A DNA stretch of 64,000 nucleotides from Brachybacterium paraconglomeratum. GTDB lineage: Bacteria; Actinomycetota; Actinomycetes; Actinomycetales; Dermabacteraceae. The translations under genes were made by a program, and so were the position numbers. A model generated the notes under the pieces. It saw only the letters and a list, made by a program, of their open reading frames with translations. It did no database searches and was not told the DNA's origin. The stretch covers positions 62,001 to 126,000 of the forward strand of contig NZ_ML133854.1 in assembly GCF_003994255.1 (NCBI RefSeq), given 5' to 3'. This document shows positions 25,306 to 35,258 of this stretch, one piece after another; the first letter of the stretch is position 1; each line of letters begins with the position of its first letter.

Positions 25306-27453
25306 GTGGCACTCGAAGTGCTCAGCGACCTGAACAAGGTCCGCAACATCGGCATCATGGCTCACATCGATGCCGGCAAGACCACCACGACCGAGCGCAT
25401 CCTCTTCTACACCGGCGTGAACTACAAGATGGGCGAGACCCATGACGGCGCCGGCACGATGGACTGGATGGAGCAGGAGAAGGAGCGCGGCATCACGATC
25501 ACGTCGGCCGCGACGACCTGCTACTGGCACGACAACCAGATCAACATCATCGACACGCCCGGCCACGTCGACTTCACCGTCGAGGTGGAGCGCTCGCTGC
25601 GCGTGCTCGACGGCGCCGTCGCGGTGTTCGACGGCAAGGAGGGCGTGGAGCCCCAGTCGGAGACCGTCTGGCGCCAGGCCGACAAGTACGACGTCCCCCG
25701 CATCTGCTTCGTCAACAAGATGGACAAGCTGGGCGCCGACTTCTTCTTCACCGTGAAGACGATCGTCGACCGCCTGGGTGCGAAGCCGCTGGTCATGCAG
25801 GTTCCGATCGGTGCAGAGAACGACTTCCGCGGCGTCGTCGACCTCGTCGAGATGAAGGCCTACGAGTGGCCCGAGACTCTCGAGGAGGACATGAAGGCGA
25901 TCAACTCCAAGAAGGGTGATCCCGCGCTCGGCCAGTGGCAGCGCGAGATCCCGATCCCGGAGGACCTCCAGGACACCGTCGACGAGTACCGCGCCAAGCT
26001 CGTCGAGGACGTCGCCGAGAGCTCCGAGGAGCTCATGGACAAGTACCTCGAGGAGGGCGACCTCACGCTCGAGGAGCTGAAGGCGGGCATCCGCAAGCTC
26101 ACCATCTCCTCGGAGGCCTACCCGGTCTTCTGCGGCACCGCCTTCAAGAACAAGGGCGTCCAGCCCGTCCTGAACGGCGTCGTCGACTACCTGCCCTCGC
26201 CGCTGGACGTGCCCGACATGGTCGGCCACAAGCCGGGCGACGAGTCGGTCGAGCTGACCCGCGCCGCGGACTGGGACGCGCCCTTCTCGGGCCTCGCGTT
26301 CAAGGTCGCCGCGCACCCGTTCTTCGGGTCGCTGACCTACGTCCGCGTCTACTCGGGCCAGGTCAAGCAGGGCGAGCAGATCCTCAACGCCACCACCGGC
26401 AAGAAGGAGCGCGTCGGGAAGCTCTTCCAGATGCACTCCAACAAGGAGAACCCCGTGGAGGAGGCCTTCGCCGGCCACATCTACGCGTTCATCGGCCTGA
26501 AGGACACCACCACCGGTGACACCCTGACCGACTCGGCGAACCCGATCCAGCTGGAGTCGATGAGCTTCCCGGAGCCCGTGATCTCCGTGGCCATCGAGCC
26601 CAAGACCAAGGGCGACCAGGAGAAGCTGGGTGTGGCCATCCAGAAGCTCGCCAAGGAGGATCCGACCTTCCAGGTGGAGCTCGACGAAGAGACCGGCCAG
26701 ACCGTGATCCGCGGCATGGGCGAGCTGCACCTCGACGTCCTCGTGGACCGCATGCGCCGCGAGTTCAACGTCGAGGCGAACATCGGCAAGCCGCAGGTGG
26801 CCTACCGCGAGACGATCAAGCGGACGGTGGAGAAGTTCGACTTCACCCACAAGAAGCAGACCGGCGGCTCCGGCCAGTTCGCGAAGGTCCAGATCACCTT
26901 CGGCCCGCTGACCGATGCCGAGGACGGCGTGTTCTACGAGTTCGAGAACAAGGTCACCGGCGGTCGCATCCCGCGCGAGTACATCCCGAGCGTGGACGCG
27001 GGCATCCAGGACGCCCTCCAGGGCGGCATCATGGCCGGCTACCCGGTCGTGAACGTGAAGGCCACGCTGCTCGACGGCGCCTTCCACGACGTCGACTCCT
27101 CGGAGATGGCCTTCAAGATCGCCGGCTCCATGGCGGCCAAGGAGGCCCTGCGCAAGGCGCAGCCGGTCCTCCTCGAGCCGCTCATGGACGTCGAGGTCCG
27201 TACTCCTGAGGAGTACATGGGAGATGTCATCGGCGACCTGAACTCGCGTCGCGGGCAGGTGCAGTCGATGGAGGACGCGAGCGGGGTCAAGATCGTCCGT
27301 GCTCTCGTCCCGCTGTCGGAGATGTTCGGGTACGTCGGCGACCTGCGGTCCAAGACCCAGGGTCGTGCGATGTACACGATGCAGTTCGACAGCTACGCGG
27401 AGGTCCCGTCCAGCATCGCGGACGAGATCGTCGCGAAGACCCGGGGCGAGTGA
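25306..27453 (+). CDS. fusA: Elongation factor G
   Basis: 715 residues, slightly longer than the usual 700. The G motifs are [20 protein letters not shown] near residue 10, DTPGHVDF, and [10 protein letters not shown]. Domain IV ([16 protein letters not shown]) and the tail are complete. It hydrolyses GTP to move tRNA and mRNA through the ribosome. GTG start follows AGAAAGGCACAAGCCC. Followed by a hairpin and then tuf. Confidence 0.98.
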   Translation: MALEVLSDLNKVRNIGIMAHIDAGKTTTTERILFYTGVNYKMGETHDGAGTMDWMEQEKERGITITSAATTCYWHDNQINIIDTPGHVDFTVEVERSLRVLDGAVAVFDGKEGVEPQSETVWRQADKYDVPRICFVNKMDKLGADFFFTVKTIVDRLGAKPLVMQVPIGAENDFRGVVDLVEMKAYEWPETLEEDMKAINSKKGDPALGQWQREIPIPEDLQDTVDEYRAKLVEDVAESSEELMDKYLEEGDLTLEELKAGIRKLTISSEAYPVFCGTAFKNKGVQPVLNGVVDYLPSPLDVPDMVGHKPGDESVELTRAADWDAPFSGLAFKVAAHPFFGSLTYVRVYSGQVKQGEQILNATTGKKERVGKLFQMHSNKENPVEEAFAGHIYAFIGLKDTTTGDTLTDSANPIQLESMSFPEPVISVAIEPKTKGDQEKLGVAIQKLAKEDPTFQVELDEETGQTVIRGMGELHLDVLVDRMRREFNVEANIGKPQVAYRETIKRTVEKFDFTHKKQTGGSGQFAKVQITFGPLTDAEDGVFYEFENKVTGGRIPREYIPSVDAGIQDALQGGIMAGYPVVNVKATLLDGAFHDVDSSEMAFKIAGSMAAKEALRKAQPVLLEPLMDVEVRTPEEYMGDVIGDLNSRRGQVQSMEDASGVKIVRALVPLSEMFGYVGDLRSKTQGRAMYTMQFDSYAEVPSSIADEIVAKTRGE

Positions 27454-27459
27454 GAGGTC

Positions 27460-27493
27460 GGGGGAGCAGGTAGGCTCCTTCTCCTGTTCCCCC
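27460..27493 (+). terminator. Hairpin between fusA and tuf
   Basis: GGGGGAGCAGG pairs with CCTGTTCCCCC (one G-U) around a 12-base loop, in the 124-base gap. It may reduce or process read-through; tuf mRNA is often made in excess of fusA. Confidence 0.5.
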
Positions 27494-27577
27494 ACTTCCC
27501 TCGGACTCCCTCCTCTCGGGGAGGGGATCCGATCCCGATCCAGAAGTACCACGAGAAAGTCCTAGGAGGACACCACA

Positions 27578-28765
27578 ATGGCCAAGGCCAAGTTCGAGCG
27601 GACCAAGCCGCACGTCAACATCGGCACCATCGGTCACGTCGACCACGGCAAGACCACGCTGAGCGCCGCGATCTCGAAGGTCCTGTACGACAAGTTCCCC
27701 GAGGTCAACGAGAAGCGTGATTTCGACACGATCGACAACGCGCCCGAGGAGAAGCAGCGCGGCATCACGATCAACGTCTCGCACATCGAGTACGAGACCG
27801 ACAAGCGCCACTACGCGCACGTCGACGCGCCCGGCCACGCCGACTACGTGAAGAACATGATCACCGGTGCGGCGCAGATGGACGGCGCCATCCTCGTGGT
27901 CGCCGCCACCGACGGCCCGATGGCACAGACCCGTGAGCACGTGCTGCTCGCGAAGCAGGTCGGCGTCCCCTACCTGCTCGCCGCCCTCAACAAGTCCGAC
28001 ATGGTCGAGGACGAGGAGATCCTCGAGCTCGTCGAGATGGAGGTCCGCGAGATGCTGGGCTCCCAGGGCTTCGACGAGGACGCGCCGGTCATCCAGGTCT
28101 CCGCGCTGAAGGCGCTCGAGGGCGATCCCAAGTGGGTCAAGTCCGTCGAGGACCTCATGGAGGCCGTGGACGAGAAGATCCCGGACCCGGTCCGTGACCT
28201 CGACCAGCCGTTCCTCATGCCGATCGAGGACGTCTTCACGATCCAGGGTCGTGGCACCGTCGTCACCGGCAAGGTCGACCGCGGCAAGCTCGCGATCAAC
28301 TCCGAGATCGAGATCGTCGGCATCCGTGAGCCCCAGAAGACCACGGTCACCGGCATCGAGATGTTCCACAAGCAGATGGACGAGGCGTGGGCCGGCGAGA
28401 ACTGCGGCCTGCTGCTCCGCGGCACCAAGCGCGAGGACGTCGAGCGCGGCCAGGTCGTCGTGAAGCCGGGTTCGATCACCCCGCACACCAACTTCGAGGC
28501 GCAGGTCTACATCCTGTCCAAGGACGAGGGCGGCCGTCACAACCCGTTCTACTCGAACTACCGTCCGCAGTTCTACTTCCGGACCACCGACGTCACCGGC
28601 GTCATCACGCTGCCCGAGGGCACCGAGATGGTCATGCCCGGCGACAACACCGAGATGACGGTCGAGCTCATCCAGCCGATCGCCATGGAGGAGGGCCTCG
28701 GCTTCGCCATCCGTGAGGGTGGCCGCACCGTGGGCTCCGGCCGCGTCACCAAGATCATCAAGTGA
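27578..28765 (+). CDS. tuf: Elongation factor Tu
   Basis: 395 residues. The P-loop is [10 protein letters not shown] near residue 19, followed by [32 protein letters not shown] and NKSDM. It delivers aminoacyl-tRNA as a GTP complex. ATG follows CCTAGGAGGACACCACA, one of the strongest ribosome sites here, fitting an abundant protein. Ends the str operon at an 18-bp stem terminator. Confidence 0.99.
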   Translation: MAKAKFERTKPHVNIGTIGHVDHGKTTLSAAISKVLYDKFPEVNEKRDFDTIDNAPEEKQRGITINVSHIEYETDKRHYAHVDAPGHADYVKNMITGAAQMDGAILVVAATDGPMAQTREHVLLAKQVGVPYLLAALNKSDMVEDEEILELVEMEVREMLGSQGFDEDAPVIQVSALKALEGDPKWVKSVEDLMEAVDEKIPDPVRDLDQPFLMPIEDVFTIQGRGTVVTGKVDRGKLAINSEIEIVGIREPQKTTVTGIEMFHKQMDEAWAGENCGLLLRGTKREDVERGQVVVKPGSITPHTNFEAQVYILSKDEGGRHNPFYSNYRPQFYFRTTDVTGVITLPEGTEMVMPGDNTEMTVELIQPIAMEEGLGFAIREGGRTVGSGRVTKIIK

Positions 28766-28819
28766 TCTGAGCGGGGGAGACCCCGCCGACGTGGCTCGCC
28801 CCCTCGGGGGCGCCGCGCA

Positions 28820-28859
28820 GAGAAGGCCCCGCACCGGTTCGCCGGTGCGGGGCCTTCTC
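28820..28859 (+). terminator. Terminator of tuf
   Basis: A perfect 18-bp stem (arm GAGAAGGCCCCGCACCGG) with a stable TTCG tetraloop, 54 bases after tuf. A separate perfect 9-bp palindrome GGACGACCA/TGGTCGTCC lies at 28885-28904 in the remaining gap. Confidence 0.85.
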
Positions 28860-29023
28860 GCATCCCGGACGGCAGCCGGGGCGCGGACGACCACCTGGTC
28901 GTCCCTCGGCCCGCCGACGGCGAAGCCCCTGGACAAGTCGCGCCGTCGAGGACGGACGGCGGTCGCTGCGGGCCAGGGTCTGCGCCGATTCGGGGGCCTG
29001 CGGCGGAACGACGGAGCACAGGA

Positions 29024-29058
29024 GAGACCCCGGCCGACGGATCGTCGACCGGGGTCTC
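29024..29058 (-). terminator. Terminator of the stress-domain protein gene
   Basis: GAGACCCCGG and CCGGGGTCTC pair, with CGACG/CGTCG continuing inside. It lies 25 bases past the stop of the reverse gene, in the convergent gap with tuf. The rest of the 317-base gap shows no gene. Confidence 0.7.
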
Positions 29059-29082
29059 AGGAAGCGCGGTGCGTCGGGAGGC

Positions 29083-30063
29083 TCAGCGCTCCGGCGACGT
29101 GCCGTCCTGCTGTCCGCTCCCGTCCTGGTGCGCGCTGCCCGTCGGCTCGTCCTCGCGCTGCGGGGTGCCGGCGGGCTGCCCGAAGCTCGGGCGGTGCGGG
29201 CGCGATTGCGCACCGGCCTGCTCCGCGTTGCTCCCGGGCGCGGGAGCAGCGCCGAACCCCTGCTGCTGTCCCGTGCCGTGCTGCGGGCCGACACCCTGCT
29301 GCCCGGGCTGACCCTGCGCAGAGAAGCCGTTCTGCTGCGGGCCGGGTGCGCCGTACCCGGGACCGCTCTGCCCGGCCGGGGAGCCGTACTGCCCGCTGCC
29401 CTGCGTGGGTGCGGGAGCGCCGTACTGCCCACTGCCCTGCGTGGGTGCGGGAGCGCCGTACTGCCCGCTGCCCTGCGTCGGGGCAGGGCTGCCGAAAGGA
29501 CCGTTCGCCTGGGGCGAGGTCTGAGGCGCGGCCGCGGGGGAGGGGGCCACGGCCGGCCCGGCACCGGACTCCGCGAGGATCCGCCGTGCCTGGTCCGCGT
29601 GCTTGTGCTCGACCAGCAGCTCGTACTGCATGGGGATCGTCGAGGTCATCGAGGTGAAGTCCCGCTTCCCGCCGGTCATCGCATAGCCGATGACGGACCA
29701 CACGGTGAAGAACACGATGCCCATCAGCACGCTCGACAGGACGATCATCAGATCGCCGGGCGTGATCAGCATGAACAGCAACCCGAGGAACAGGCCCATC
29801 CACAGCCCCGACAGGATGCCCTGCCCGATCACCTTCGGCCAGGTGCGTCGGCCGGTGACCCGCTCCATGAGCTTCAGATCCGTGCCGACGATCAGCGTGG
29901 ACTGCACCGGGAACTCGTGGTCGGCGAGGGTGTCGACCACTGACTGCACCTCCTGGTAGGTGCTGTACACGCCGAGGGACCGCGGGTACTCGAGGTCGTA
30001 GAGGCGCGCGGTCAGCGGGGACGACGCCGAGGGGCTCTGACGGGCGTAGGGACTCTGACTCAT
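29083..30063 (-). CDS. General stress protein 17M-like (YflT-type) membrane protein with Gly/Gln-rich tail
   Basis: 326 residues. Residues about 27-75 (SLGVYSTYQEVQSVVDTLADHE, STLIVGTDLKLMERVTGR) match the GSP17M-like domain found in Bacillus stress proteins and actinobacterial membrane proteins. Two transmembrane segments follow at about 83-128. The last 150 residues are a disordered Gly/Gln/Pro/Ala tail with TQGSGQYGAPAP repeats. ATG at 30063 lies seven bases after a TACCGT box on its strand, the leaderless layout. Function is unknown; a stress or envelope role is an inference from the domain name only. It sits between tuf and rpsJ, an unusual place. Confidence 0.75.
   Translation of the reverse strand: MSQSPYARQSPSASSPLTARLYDLEYPRSLGVYSTYQEVQSVVDTLADHEFPVQSTLIVGTDLKLMERVTGRRTWPKVIGQGILSGLWMGLFLGLLFMLITPGDLMIVLSSVLMGIVFFTVWSVIGYAMTGGKRDFTSMTSTIPMQYELLVEHKHADQARRILAESGAGPAVAPSPAAAPQTSPQANGPFGSPAPTQGSGQYGAPAPTQGSGQYGAPAPTQGSGQYGSPAGQSGPGYGAPGPQQNGFSAQGQPGQQGVGPQHGTGQQQGFGAAPAPGSNAEQAGAQSRPHRPSFGQPAGTPQREDEPTGSAHQDGSGQQDGTSPER
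29384..29491 (-). repeat. 36-bp in-frame repeat in the tail of the stress-domain protein
   Basis: The 36-base period is clear at CCGTA positions 29384, 29420 and 29456. Three nearly perfect copies encode the 12-residue unit QGSGQYGAPAPT. As an in-frame minisatellite it can vary in copy number. Confidence 0.85.
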
Positions 30064-30076
30064 GAGGGTCACGGTA
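30064..30076 (-). promoter_or_regulatory. Leaderless -10 box of the stress-domain gene
   Basis: On the reverse strand TACCGT (30076-30071) is seven bases from the ATG at 30063, with no ribosome site between. Confidence 0.5.
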
Positions 30077-30355
30077 GCCCCCCGGTTCCGGATCCGCCTG
30101 AGCGCTCCCGGGGCGATCCCTGAACACGGCGCGGTGCTCGTGGCCGTGTCCGGCGGACGGCGCTCCCCGCCCCCTCGCACCGGACGCCGCCGCGCGCCGA
30201 CGGGGAGGTTCTGACCGGGTATATGAAAACGTGACGCGCCCGGGACGGATTCGGTCGGGTTCTGGACATACTGCGGCGTAGCATGTGGGCCACGACACCC
30301 TCGGGTGCGCGCTCGGCATGGCGAACCCGCCCCTTTCAACGACGAAAGAGATCCC
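30077..30355 (+). promoter_or_regulatory. Promoter region of the sugar ABC importer
   Basis: The divergent region holds TAGCAT (30279-30284) as a possible -10 about 70 bases before the importer, but no -35 at the right distance. A small AT-rich stretch TATATGAAAACG is at about 30221-30232. A weak core promoter would fit control by an activator or sugar repressor; I found no clear DasR- or LacI-type palindrome. Confidence 0.35.
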
Positions 30356-31828
30356 ATGGACACTCCCAGTGACAGCACGAACCTGCCGCTGACCCCCCTC
30401 GACCGTCTCGCGGCATCCCGCCGGCGCTTCCTCGCGATGGCCGGTGCGGGCGTCGGCGCCGGGGCCCTCGCGGCCTGCGCGACCGGTGGTGGCGGCGGCG
30501 ACGAGGACGGCGGCTCCGACGGCGGCGGCGTTGCCGAGGGCGGCGGCGAGGTCAGCGACGAGAACCCCTTCGGCGTCGACCCCTCCCAGCCCGTCGAGGT
30601 CGTCATCTTCAACGGCGGCTACGGCGACCAGTACGCGATCGACGCCGGCAAGGCGATGTCCGAGCTGCACGACGGCATCGAGGTCGACGTCAGCTCGACC
30701 GTCGACATCCAGCCCGAGCTGCAGCCCCGCTTCGTCGCCGGCGAGCCGCCGGACGTCTTCGACAACGCCGGCGCGCAGGCGATGAACTCCGCGGCCCTCA
30801 TCTCCGAGGGCCAGCTCGCCACGCTCGACGAGCTCATCAAGGCGCCCTCCATCGACGGCGGCACGATCGAGGAGTCCCTCCTGCCCGGCGCTCTCGAGCC
30901 CGGCACCTACTCCGGCAAGCTCTACTCCCTGAACTACGTGTACACGGTGTTCGCGCTGTGGTATTCCGCCAAGCAGTTCGAGGAGAAGGGCTGGAGCGCC
31001 CCGGTCACCTGGGACGACGTCATGACCATCGGCGAGAATGCCGCCGGGGAGGGGCTCTCGCTCTTCGCCTTCGGCGGCCAGAACGCCGCGGACTACTACC
31101 ACACCATGGCGATCGCGATGGCGGTCAAGCAGGGCGGCAAGGAGGTCGCCACGGCGCTCGACTCCCTCGATGCGGGAGCCTACGAGCAGGACGCCGTGGT
31201 GCAGGCGATCGACGCCATCGGCGAGGCGGTCGCGGCGGACTTCTTCCTGCCCGGCGGCGCCGGCATCAAGCACACCGAGGCCCAGGCGCAGTGGGTCACC
31301 GGGAAGGCCGTCATGTACCCGTCGGGCTCGTGGATCGAGAACGAGCAGAAGGGCGTCACCCCCGACGACTTCGCGATGACCGGCTGCCCCGAGCCGCTGC
31401 TGAGCACGGACGGCGCGATGCCGGCCGAGGCCATCCACGGCACCGCGGGCGAGCCCTTCCAGGTCCCGGCCCAGGCGAAGAACGGCGCCGGCGGCCTCGA
31501 GTTCCTGCGCGTGATGCTCTCCAAGGAGCAGGCGCAGAACTTCGCGAAGGTCACCTCCTCCACCACGATCGTGAAGGACTCCGTGCCCGAGGACGCCTTC
31601 GGCTCCACGGCGCTGGCCTCCGCGAACGAGATGATCCAGGCCGCGGGCGAGAACGTCTTCACCTGGAACTTCACGGACTGGTACGGCCTCGGGCCGGACT
31701 TCAAGCCGATCTGGAACGAGTTCCTCAGCGGTGGGATCAAGGCCGACGAGGTGCGCGAGCGCTCCCAGGCCGTCCTCGACCGCGTGCGGGAGGACGACAG
31801 CATCGAGAAGTTCGACGTCGAGGGATGA
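30356..31828 (+). CDS. ngcE: N-acetylglucosamine/chitobiose-type ABC transporter solute-binding lipoprotein (NgcE-like)
   Basis: 490 residues. SRRRFLAM (21-28) is a twin-arginine signal and LAAC with Cys41 is the lipobox, so it is a Tat-exported lipoprotein; a Gly/Asp linker follows. The mature part has the blocks I associate with NgcE: NPFGVDPSQPVEVVIFNGGY near 79, LQPRFVAGEPPDVFDN, and YSLNYVYTVFALWYSAKQFE. NgcE of Streptomyces binds N-acetylglucosamine and N,N'-diacetylchitobiose. ATG at 30356 follows GACGAAAGAG; an upstream in-frame start adds no signal-like sequence. It overlaps the first permease by four bases. Substrate is inferred. Confidence 0.8.
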   Translation: MDTPSDSTNLPLTPLDRLAASRRRFLAMAGAGVGAGALAACATGGGGGDEDGGSDGGGVAEGGGEVSDENPFGVDPSQPVEVVIFNGGYGDQYAIDAGKAMSELHDGIEVDVSSTVDIQPELQPRFVAGEPPDVFDNAGAQAMNSAALISEGQLATLDELIKAPSIDGGTIEESLLPGALEPGTYSGKLYSLNYVYTVFALWYSAKQFEEKGWSAPVTWDDVMTIGENAAGEGLSLFAFGGQNAADYYHTMAIAMAVKQGGKEVATALDSLDAGAYEQDAVVQAIDAIGEAVAADFFLPGGAGIKHTEAQAQWVTGKAVMYPSGSWIENEQKGVTPDDFAMTGCPEPLLSTDGAMPAEAIHGTAGEPFQVPAQAKNGAGGLEFLRVMLSKEQAQNFAKVTSSTTIVKDSVPEDAFGSTALASANEMIQAAGENVFTWNFTDWYGLGPDFKPIWNEFLSGGIKADEVRERSQAVLDRVREDDSIEKFDVEG

Positions 31829-32832
31829 GCCTTCCGACAACGACCCTCGCCGGGCCGTCGGACGCGCCGCACGCACCCCGCGTGCGGCGCGGCCGGCGCC
31901 CCGCGCCGTCGCGTCTGCTGTTCTTCGCCGTCTTCCTCGGCCTCCCGCTGCTGGTCTACATCGTCTTCGTCGTCTCGCCCTTCCTGCAGGCGTTCTACTA
32001 CTCCCTCACCGACTGGAAGGGGGTCAGCGGGAACGCCGACTTCATCGGCCTGGACAACTACGTCAGGATCTTCACCGACCCGGTCTACCTCAAGGCGCTG
32101 CGCAACAACCTGCTGCTGATGATCATCCTGCCCACGGTGACCATCACCCTCGCCTTCGTCCTGGCCGTGATGGTCACGATCGGCGGGGACACCAAGGGCG
32201 AGATCCATGGCATCCGCGGCTCGAACATCTATCGCGTGGTGAGCTTCTTCCCCTACGTGCTGCCGGCTGTCGTGATCGGCATCCTCTTCGCCTTCATCTA
32301 CTCCCCGAACGGCGGCCTGCTCAACGGCCTGCTGAACCTCCCGCTGCGGCTGCTGAACGCCCTCGGCGCGGACGTCCGGCTGGTCGGCACCGCCTGGCTC
32401 GGCGATCCCCGCTTCGCCCTCGGCGCGATCATCCTGGCCGTGGTGTGGTCGCTCGTCGGCTTCTACATGGTCCTGTTCGTCGCCGCGATCAAGGCGATCC
32501 CCTCGGAGATCATCGAGGCCGCCCGGCTCGACGGCTGCGGCCGGGTACGGCTCGCCGCACAGGTCGTGCTCCCGCAGATCCGGGAGAACGTCTCCACGGC
32601 GGTGGTCTACATGGGGATCATGGCGCTGGACATGTTCGTCTACGTCTCGGTGATGACCCCGTCGGGAGGCACCGCCCGCAGCACCGAGGTGGTCTCCCGC
32701 TATCTCTACGAGACCGCCTTCGCGCGCTCGCAGTTCGGCCTCGCCTCGGCGATGGGCGTGGTGCTGGCGCTGGTGACGATGCTGATGGCCGTCATCGTGC
32801 TGTTCGGCAGCCGGTCGAAGGAGGACGCATGA
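31825..32832 (+). CDS. ngcF: Sugar ABC transporter permease (NgcF-like)
   Basis: 335 residues with a basic N-terminus and about six to seven transmembrane segments. The permease EAA loop is EIIEAARLDGCGRVRLAAQV near residue 230, which docks the ATPase. ITLAFVLAVMVTIGG and SFFPYVLPAVVIGILF match the MalF/UgpA class. It starts on the ngcE stop (ATGA) and ends on the ngcG start the same way, so the three proteins are co-translated. Confidence 0.82.
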   Translation: MSLPTTTLAGPSDAPHAPRVRRGRRPAPSRLLFFAVFLGLPLLVYIVFVVSPFLQAFYYSLTDWKGVSGNADFIGLDNYVRIFTDPVYLKALRNNLLLMIILPTVTITLAFVLAVMVTIGGDTKGEIHGIRGSNIYRVVSFFPYVLPAVVIGILFAFIYSPNGGLLNGLLNLPLRLLNALGADVRLVGTAWLGDPRFALGAIILAVVWSLVGFYMVLFVAAIKAIPSEIIEAARLDGCGRVRLAAQVVLPQIRENVSTAVVYMGIMALDMFVYVSVMTPSGGTARSTEVVSRYLYETAFARSQFGLASAMGVVLALVTMLMAVIVLFGSRSKEDA

Positions 32833-33743
32833 CCCAGGCCCCGCCCCTCGACCCCGCCGTCTCCGCAGGAGAGAGCGGCACGCGTCGGATCGAGCCTCGT
32901 CGGCCCCGCCGCAGCCACGGCGACCGCGCCTTCGCTGGCGTCGCCCACATCGTCCTTGTCGTGTGGACCCTCGCGGTGGTGCTGCCGCTGCTGTGGACCG
33001 TCTACAGCTCGTTCAAGACGTCCCGGGAGATCCTCACCTCGCCGTTCTCGATGCCGAGCGAGTGGAACCTCGACAACTTCATCACCGCCTGGACCGAGGC
33101 CGGGATCGGACGCTACTTCGTGAACACGCTCATCGTCGTCGGCGGTGCGCTGTTCCTGGTGATGCTGCTGGGCGCGATGTGCGCGTACGTCCTGGCGCGC
33201 TTCGAGTTCCCCGGCCGTCGGATCATCTACTACGGGATGATCGCGGGGCTCACGTTCCCGATCTTCCTCGCCGTCGTCCCGCTGTTCTTCGTGCTGATGA
33301 ACATGGGCCTGCGCGGCACGTACATCGGGCTGATCCTCGCCTACGTCGGCTTCGCGCTGCCGTTCACGGTGTTCTTCCTCTACGCCTTCTTCCGGCAGCT
33401 GCCGGAGGAGATCGCCGAGGCCGCCGCGATCGACGGCGCCGGGGACTTCCGCACGTTCTTCCAGATCATGGTGCCGCTGGCTACACCCGGCCTGATGAGC
33501 GTCACGATCTTCAACTTCCTGGGCCTGTGGAACCAGTACCTCCTGCCGGTGGTGCTGAACACCGACGAGGACAAGTACGTCCTCGCCCAGGGGCTGAAGA
33601 GCCTCCAGGCGCAGCAGGGCTACGAATCGGACTGGGGCGCGATGTTCGCCTCGGTGACGATCACGATCCTGCCGGTGCTGATCGTCTACGTGATCTTCCA
33701 GCGCCAGCTCCAGGGCGGGCTCGGCCCCAGCACGGACAAGTAG
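32829..33743 (+). CDS. ngcG: Sugar ABC transporter permease (NgcG-like)
   Basis: 304 residues, MalG/UgpE class, with about six transmembrane segments. The EAA loop reads EIAEAAAIDGAGDFRTFFQI then MVPLATPG. Last gene of the operon. No ATPase gene is present; actinobacterial carbohydrate importers commonly share one ATPase (MsiK) encoded elsewhere, which is the likely explanation. A 14-bp inverted repeat follows 45 bases after the stop. Confidence 0.82.
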   Translation: MTQAPPLDPAVSAGESGTRRIEPRRPRRSHGDRAFAGVAHIVLVVWTLAVVLPLLWTVYSSFKTSREILTSPFSMPSEWNLDNFITAWTEAGIGRYFVNTLIVVGGALFLVMLLGAMCAYVLARFEFPGRRIIYYGMIAGLTFPIFLAVVPLFFVLMNMGLRGTYIGLILAYVGFALPFTVFFLYAFFRQLPEEIAEAAAIDGAGDFRTFFQIMVPLATPGLMSVTIFNFLGLWNQYLLPVVLNTDEDKYVLAQGLKSLQAQQGYESDWGAMFASVTITILPVLIVYVIFQRQLQGGLGPSTDK

Positions 33744-33787
33744 CAGCACCCCGCTCGCCCCGGCCCGCTGCGTCCGGGAGAGCGAGG

Positions 33788-33839
33788 GGAGGGCCGGGAC
33801 CCCGGCGGCGCGGATGCCGTACGGTGGTCCCGGCCCTCC
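33788..33839 (+). terminator. Terminator of the sugar importer operon
   Basis: GGAGGGCCGGGACC and GGTCCCGGCCCTCC form a perfect 14-bp stem around a 24-base loop. Confidence 0.65.
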
Positions 33840-33879
33840 GTCGCGCCGGGACCGGCATCGTGGCCGGAGCACGATCCCC

Positions 33880-33906
33880 GCAGCCGCAGCCGCAGCCGCA
33901 GCCGCT
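33880..33906. repeat. GCAGCC hexamer repeat
   Basis: Four copies of CAGCCG in a row in the non-coding gap between the importer operon and rpsJ. Low complexity; no coding frame is supported there. Confidence 0.7.
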
Positions 33907-33956
33907 GAGCGCGGTCGCCCGGGCCCCCGTTGTGACGGGGTGCACGACACTCTCCC

Positions 33957-33986
33957 TTGTGGGCCCGTGCGCCCGTCTGGCAGACT
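33957..33986 (+). promoter_or_regulatory. Promoter of the S10 operon
   Basis: TTGTGG (33957-33962), 18-base spacer, CAGACT (33981-33986). This gives a leader of about 260 bases before rpsJ. The leader has no recognised L4-binding structure, and S10-leader control of the E. coli kind is not established for this group. Confidence 0.5.
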
Positions 33987-34252
33987 GTTCGAGTTGTCTG
34001 CGCGGGCCGACATGCCCGGTTCCGTTCTCCGAGGTCCACCTCGGCGAATGATCACCGGATGAGGTCCGTCCCGAGGATGCGAACCGCACCATCGTGCGGA
34101 GTGCGCATCAGAGGTAGGGATCCGACGCAGAAGCAGCCGATCCTCGGCAGTCCTGTGCTGGGCTTTTACGCCCCGCGCAGGCCGACACGCCCGTGCTCGG
34201 GTACCGGGGAGAGGCCGCATCCATGCCAGACGAAGAAGAGAGACAGGACGCC

Positions 34253-34561
34253 ATGGCGGGACAGAAGATCCGCATCCGGCTCAAGTCGTACGACCACGAG
34301 GTGATCGACAGCTCGGCGCGCAAGATCGTCGACACGGTGACCTCCGCGGGCGCGACTGTGGTGGGCCCGGTGCCGCTGCCGACCGAGAAGAACGTGTTCG
34401 TCGTGATCCGGTCGCCCCACAAGTACAAGGACTCCCGTGAGCACTTCGAGATGCGCACGCACAAGCGACTGATCGACATCGTCGACCCCACGCCCAAGGC
34501 CGTGGACTCGCTCATGCGCCTCGACCTGCCGGCGGACGTCAACATCGAGATCAAGCTCTGA
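34253..34561 (+). CDS. rpsJ: 30S ribosomal protein S10
   Basis: 102 residues, the standard length. [19 protein letters not shown] and [21 protein letters not shown] are conserved. S10 is also NusE, partner of NusG at the polymerase. ATG at 34253 gives the conserved start; in-frame starts at 34193 and 34223 would add a non-conserved acidic segment and are rejected. First gene of the S10 operon. Confidence 0.97.
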   Translation: MAGQKIRIRLKSYDHEVIDSSARKIVDTVTSAGATVVGPVPLPTEKNVFVVIRSPHKYKDSREHFEMRTHKRLIDIVDPTPKAVDSLMRLDLPADVNIEIKL

Positions 34562-34572
34562 GGGTGGTGGAG

Positions 34573-35253
34573 ATGAGCAACGAACTGACCGGCCAGAAGG
34601 CCACCCCCGTCGCGGGCGTGCTCGGCACCAAGCTCGGCATGACCCAGGTCTGGGACGAGAACGGAAAGCTCGTGCCCGTGACCGTCGTGCAGACCGGCGC
34701 GAACGTCGTCACCCAGGTCCGCTCCGTCGAGACCGACGGCTACGACGCGGTCCAGATCGCCTTCGGGCAGATCGACCCCCGCAAGGTGTCGAAGCCGCTC
34801 AAGGGCCACTTCGAGAAGGCCGGCGTGACCCCGCGCCGCCACCTCGTCGAGCTGCGCACCTCCGACGCCGCCGACTACTCCCTCGGCCAGGAGATCGACG
34901 CGTCGGTCTTCGCCGCGGGCCAGAAGGTCGACGTCGTGGGCACCTCCAAGGGCAAGGGCACCGCGGGTGTCATGAAGCGTCACGGCTTCGCGGGCGTCAG
35001 CGCCACGCACGGCCAGCACCGCAACCACCGCAAGCCCGGCTCCATCGGCGGCGCCTCCACCCCCGGTCGCGTGTTCAAGGGCCAGCGCATGGCTGGCCGC
35101 ATGGGCGGCGACCGCACCAGTGTCCAGAACCTGACCGTTCACGCGGTCGACGTCGAGAAGGGCCTCGTGCTCGTCAAGGGTGCCGTCCCCGGCCCCAAGG
35201 GCGGCCTCGTGCTGGTCCGCTCGGCTGTCAAGACTCCCGCGAAGGAGGCCTGA
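34573..35253 (+). CDS. rplC: 50S ribosomal protein L3
   Basis: 226 residues. [17 protein letters not shown] at the start and the long loop [21 protein letters not shown] near the peptidyl transferase centre are intact. ATG at 34573 uses AGGGTGGTGG, which overlaps the rpsJ stop; GTGs at 34564 and 34567 are too close to it. Confidence 0.97.
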   Translation: MSNELTGQKATPVAGVLGTKLGMTQVWDENGKLVPVTVVQTGANVVTQVRSVETDGYDAVQIAFGQIDPRKVSKPLKGHFEKAGVTPRRHLVELRTSDAADYSLGQEIDASVFAAGQKVDVVGTSKGKGTAGVMKRHGFAGVSATHGQHRNHRKPGSIGGASTPGRVFKGQRMAGRMGGDRTSVQNLTVHAVDVEKGLVLVKGAVPGPKGGLVLVRSAVKTPAKEA

Positions 35254-35258
35254 GCCCG

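Noticed and set aside
24718..27552. Long reverse frame over rpsG, fusA
   Set aside because: Shadow of the third-position GC bias; the forward genes are certain.
30077..30355. DasR operator controlling the amino-sugar importer
   Set aside because: No recognisable DasR-type palindrome was found by eye in the divergent region.
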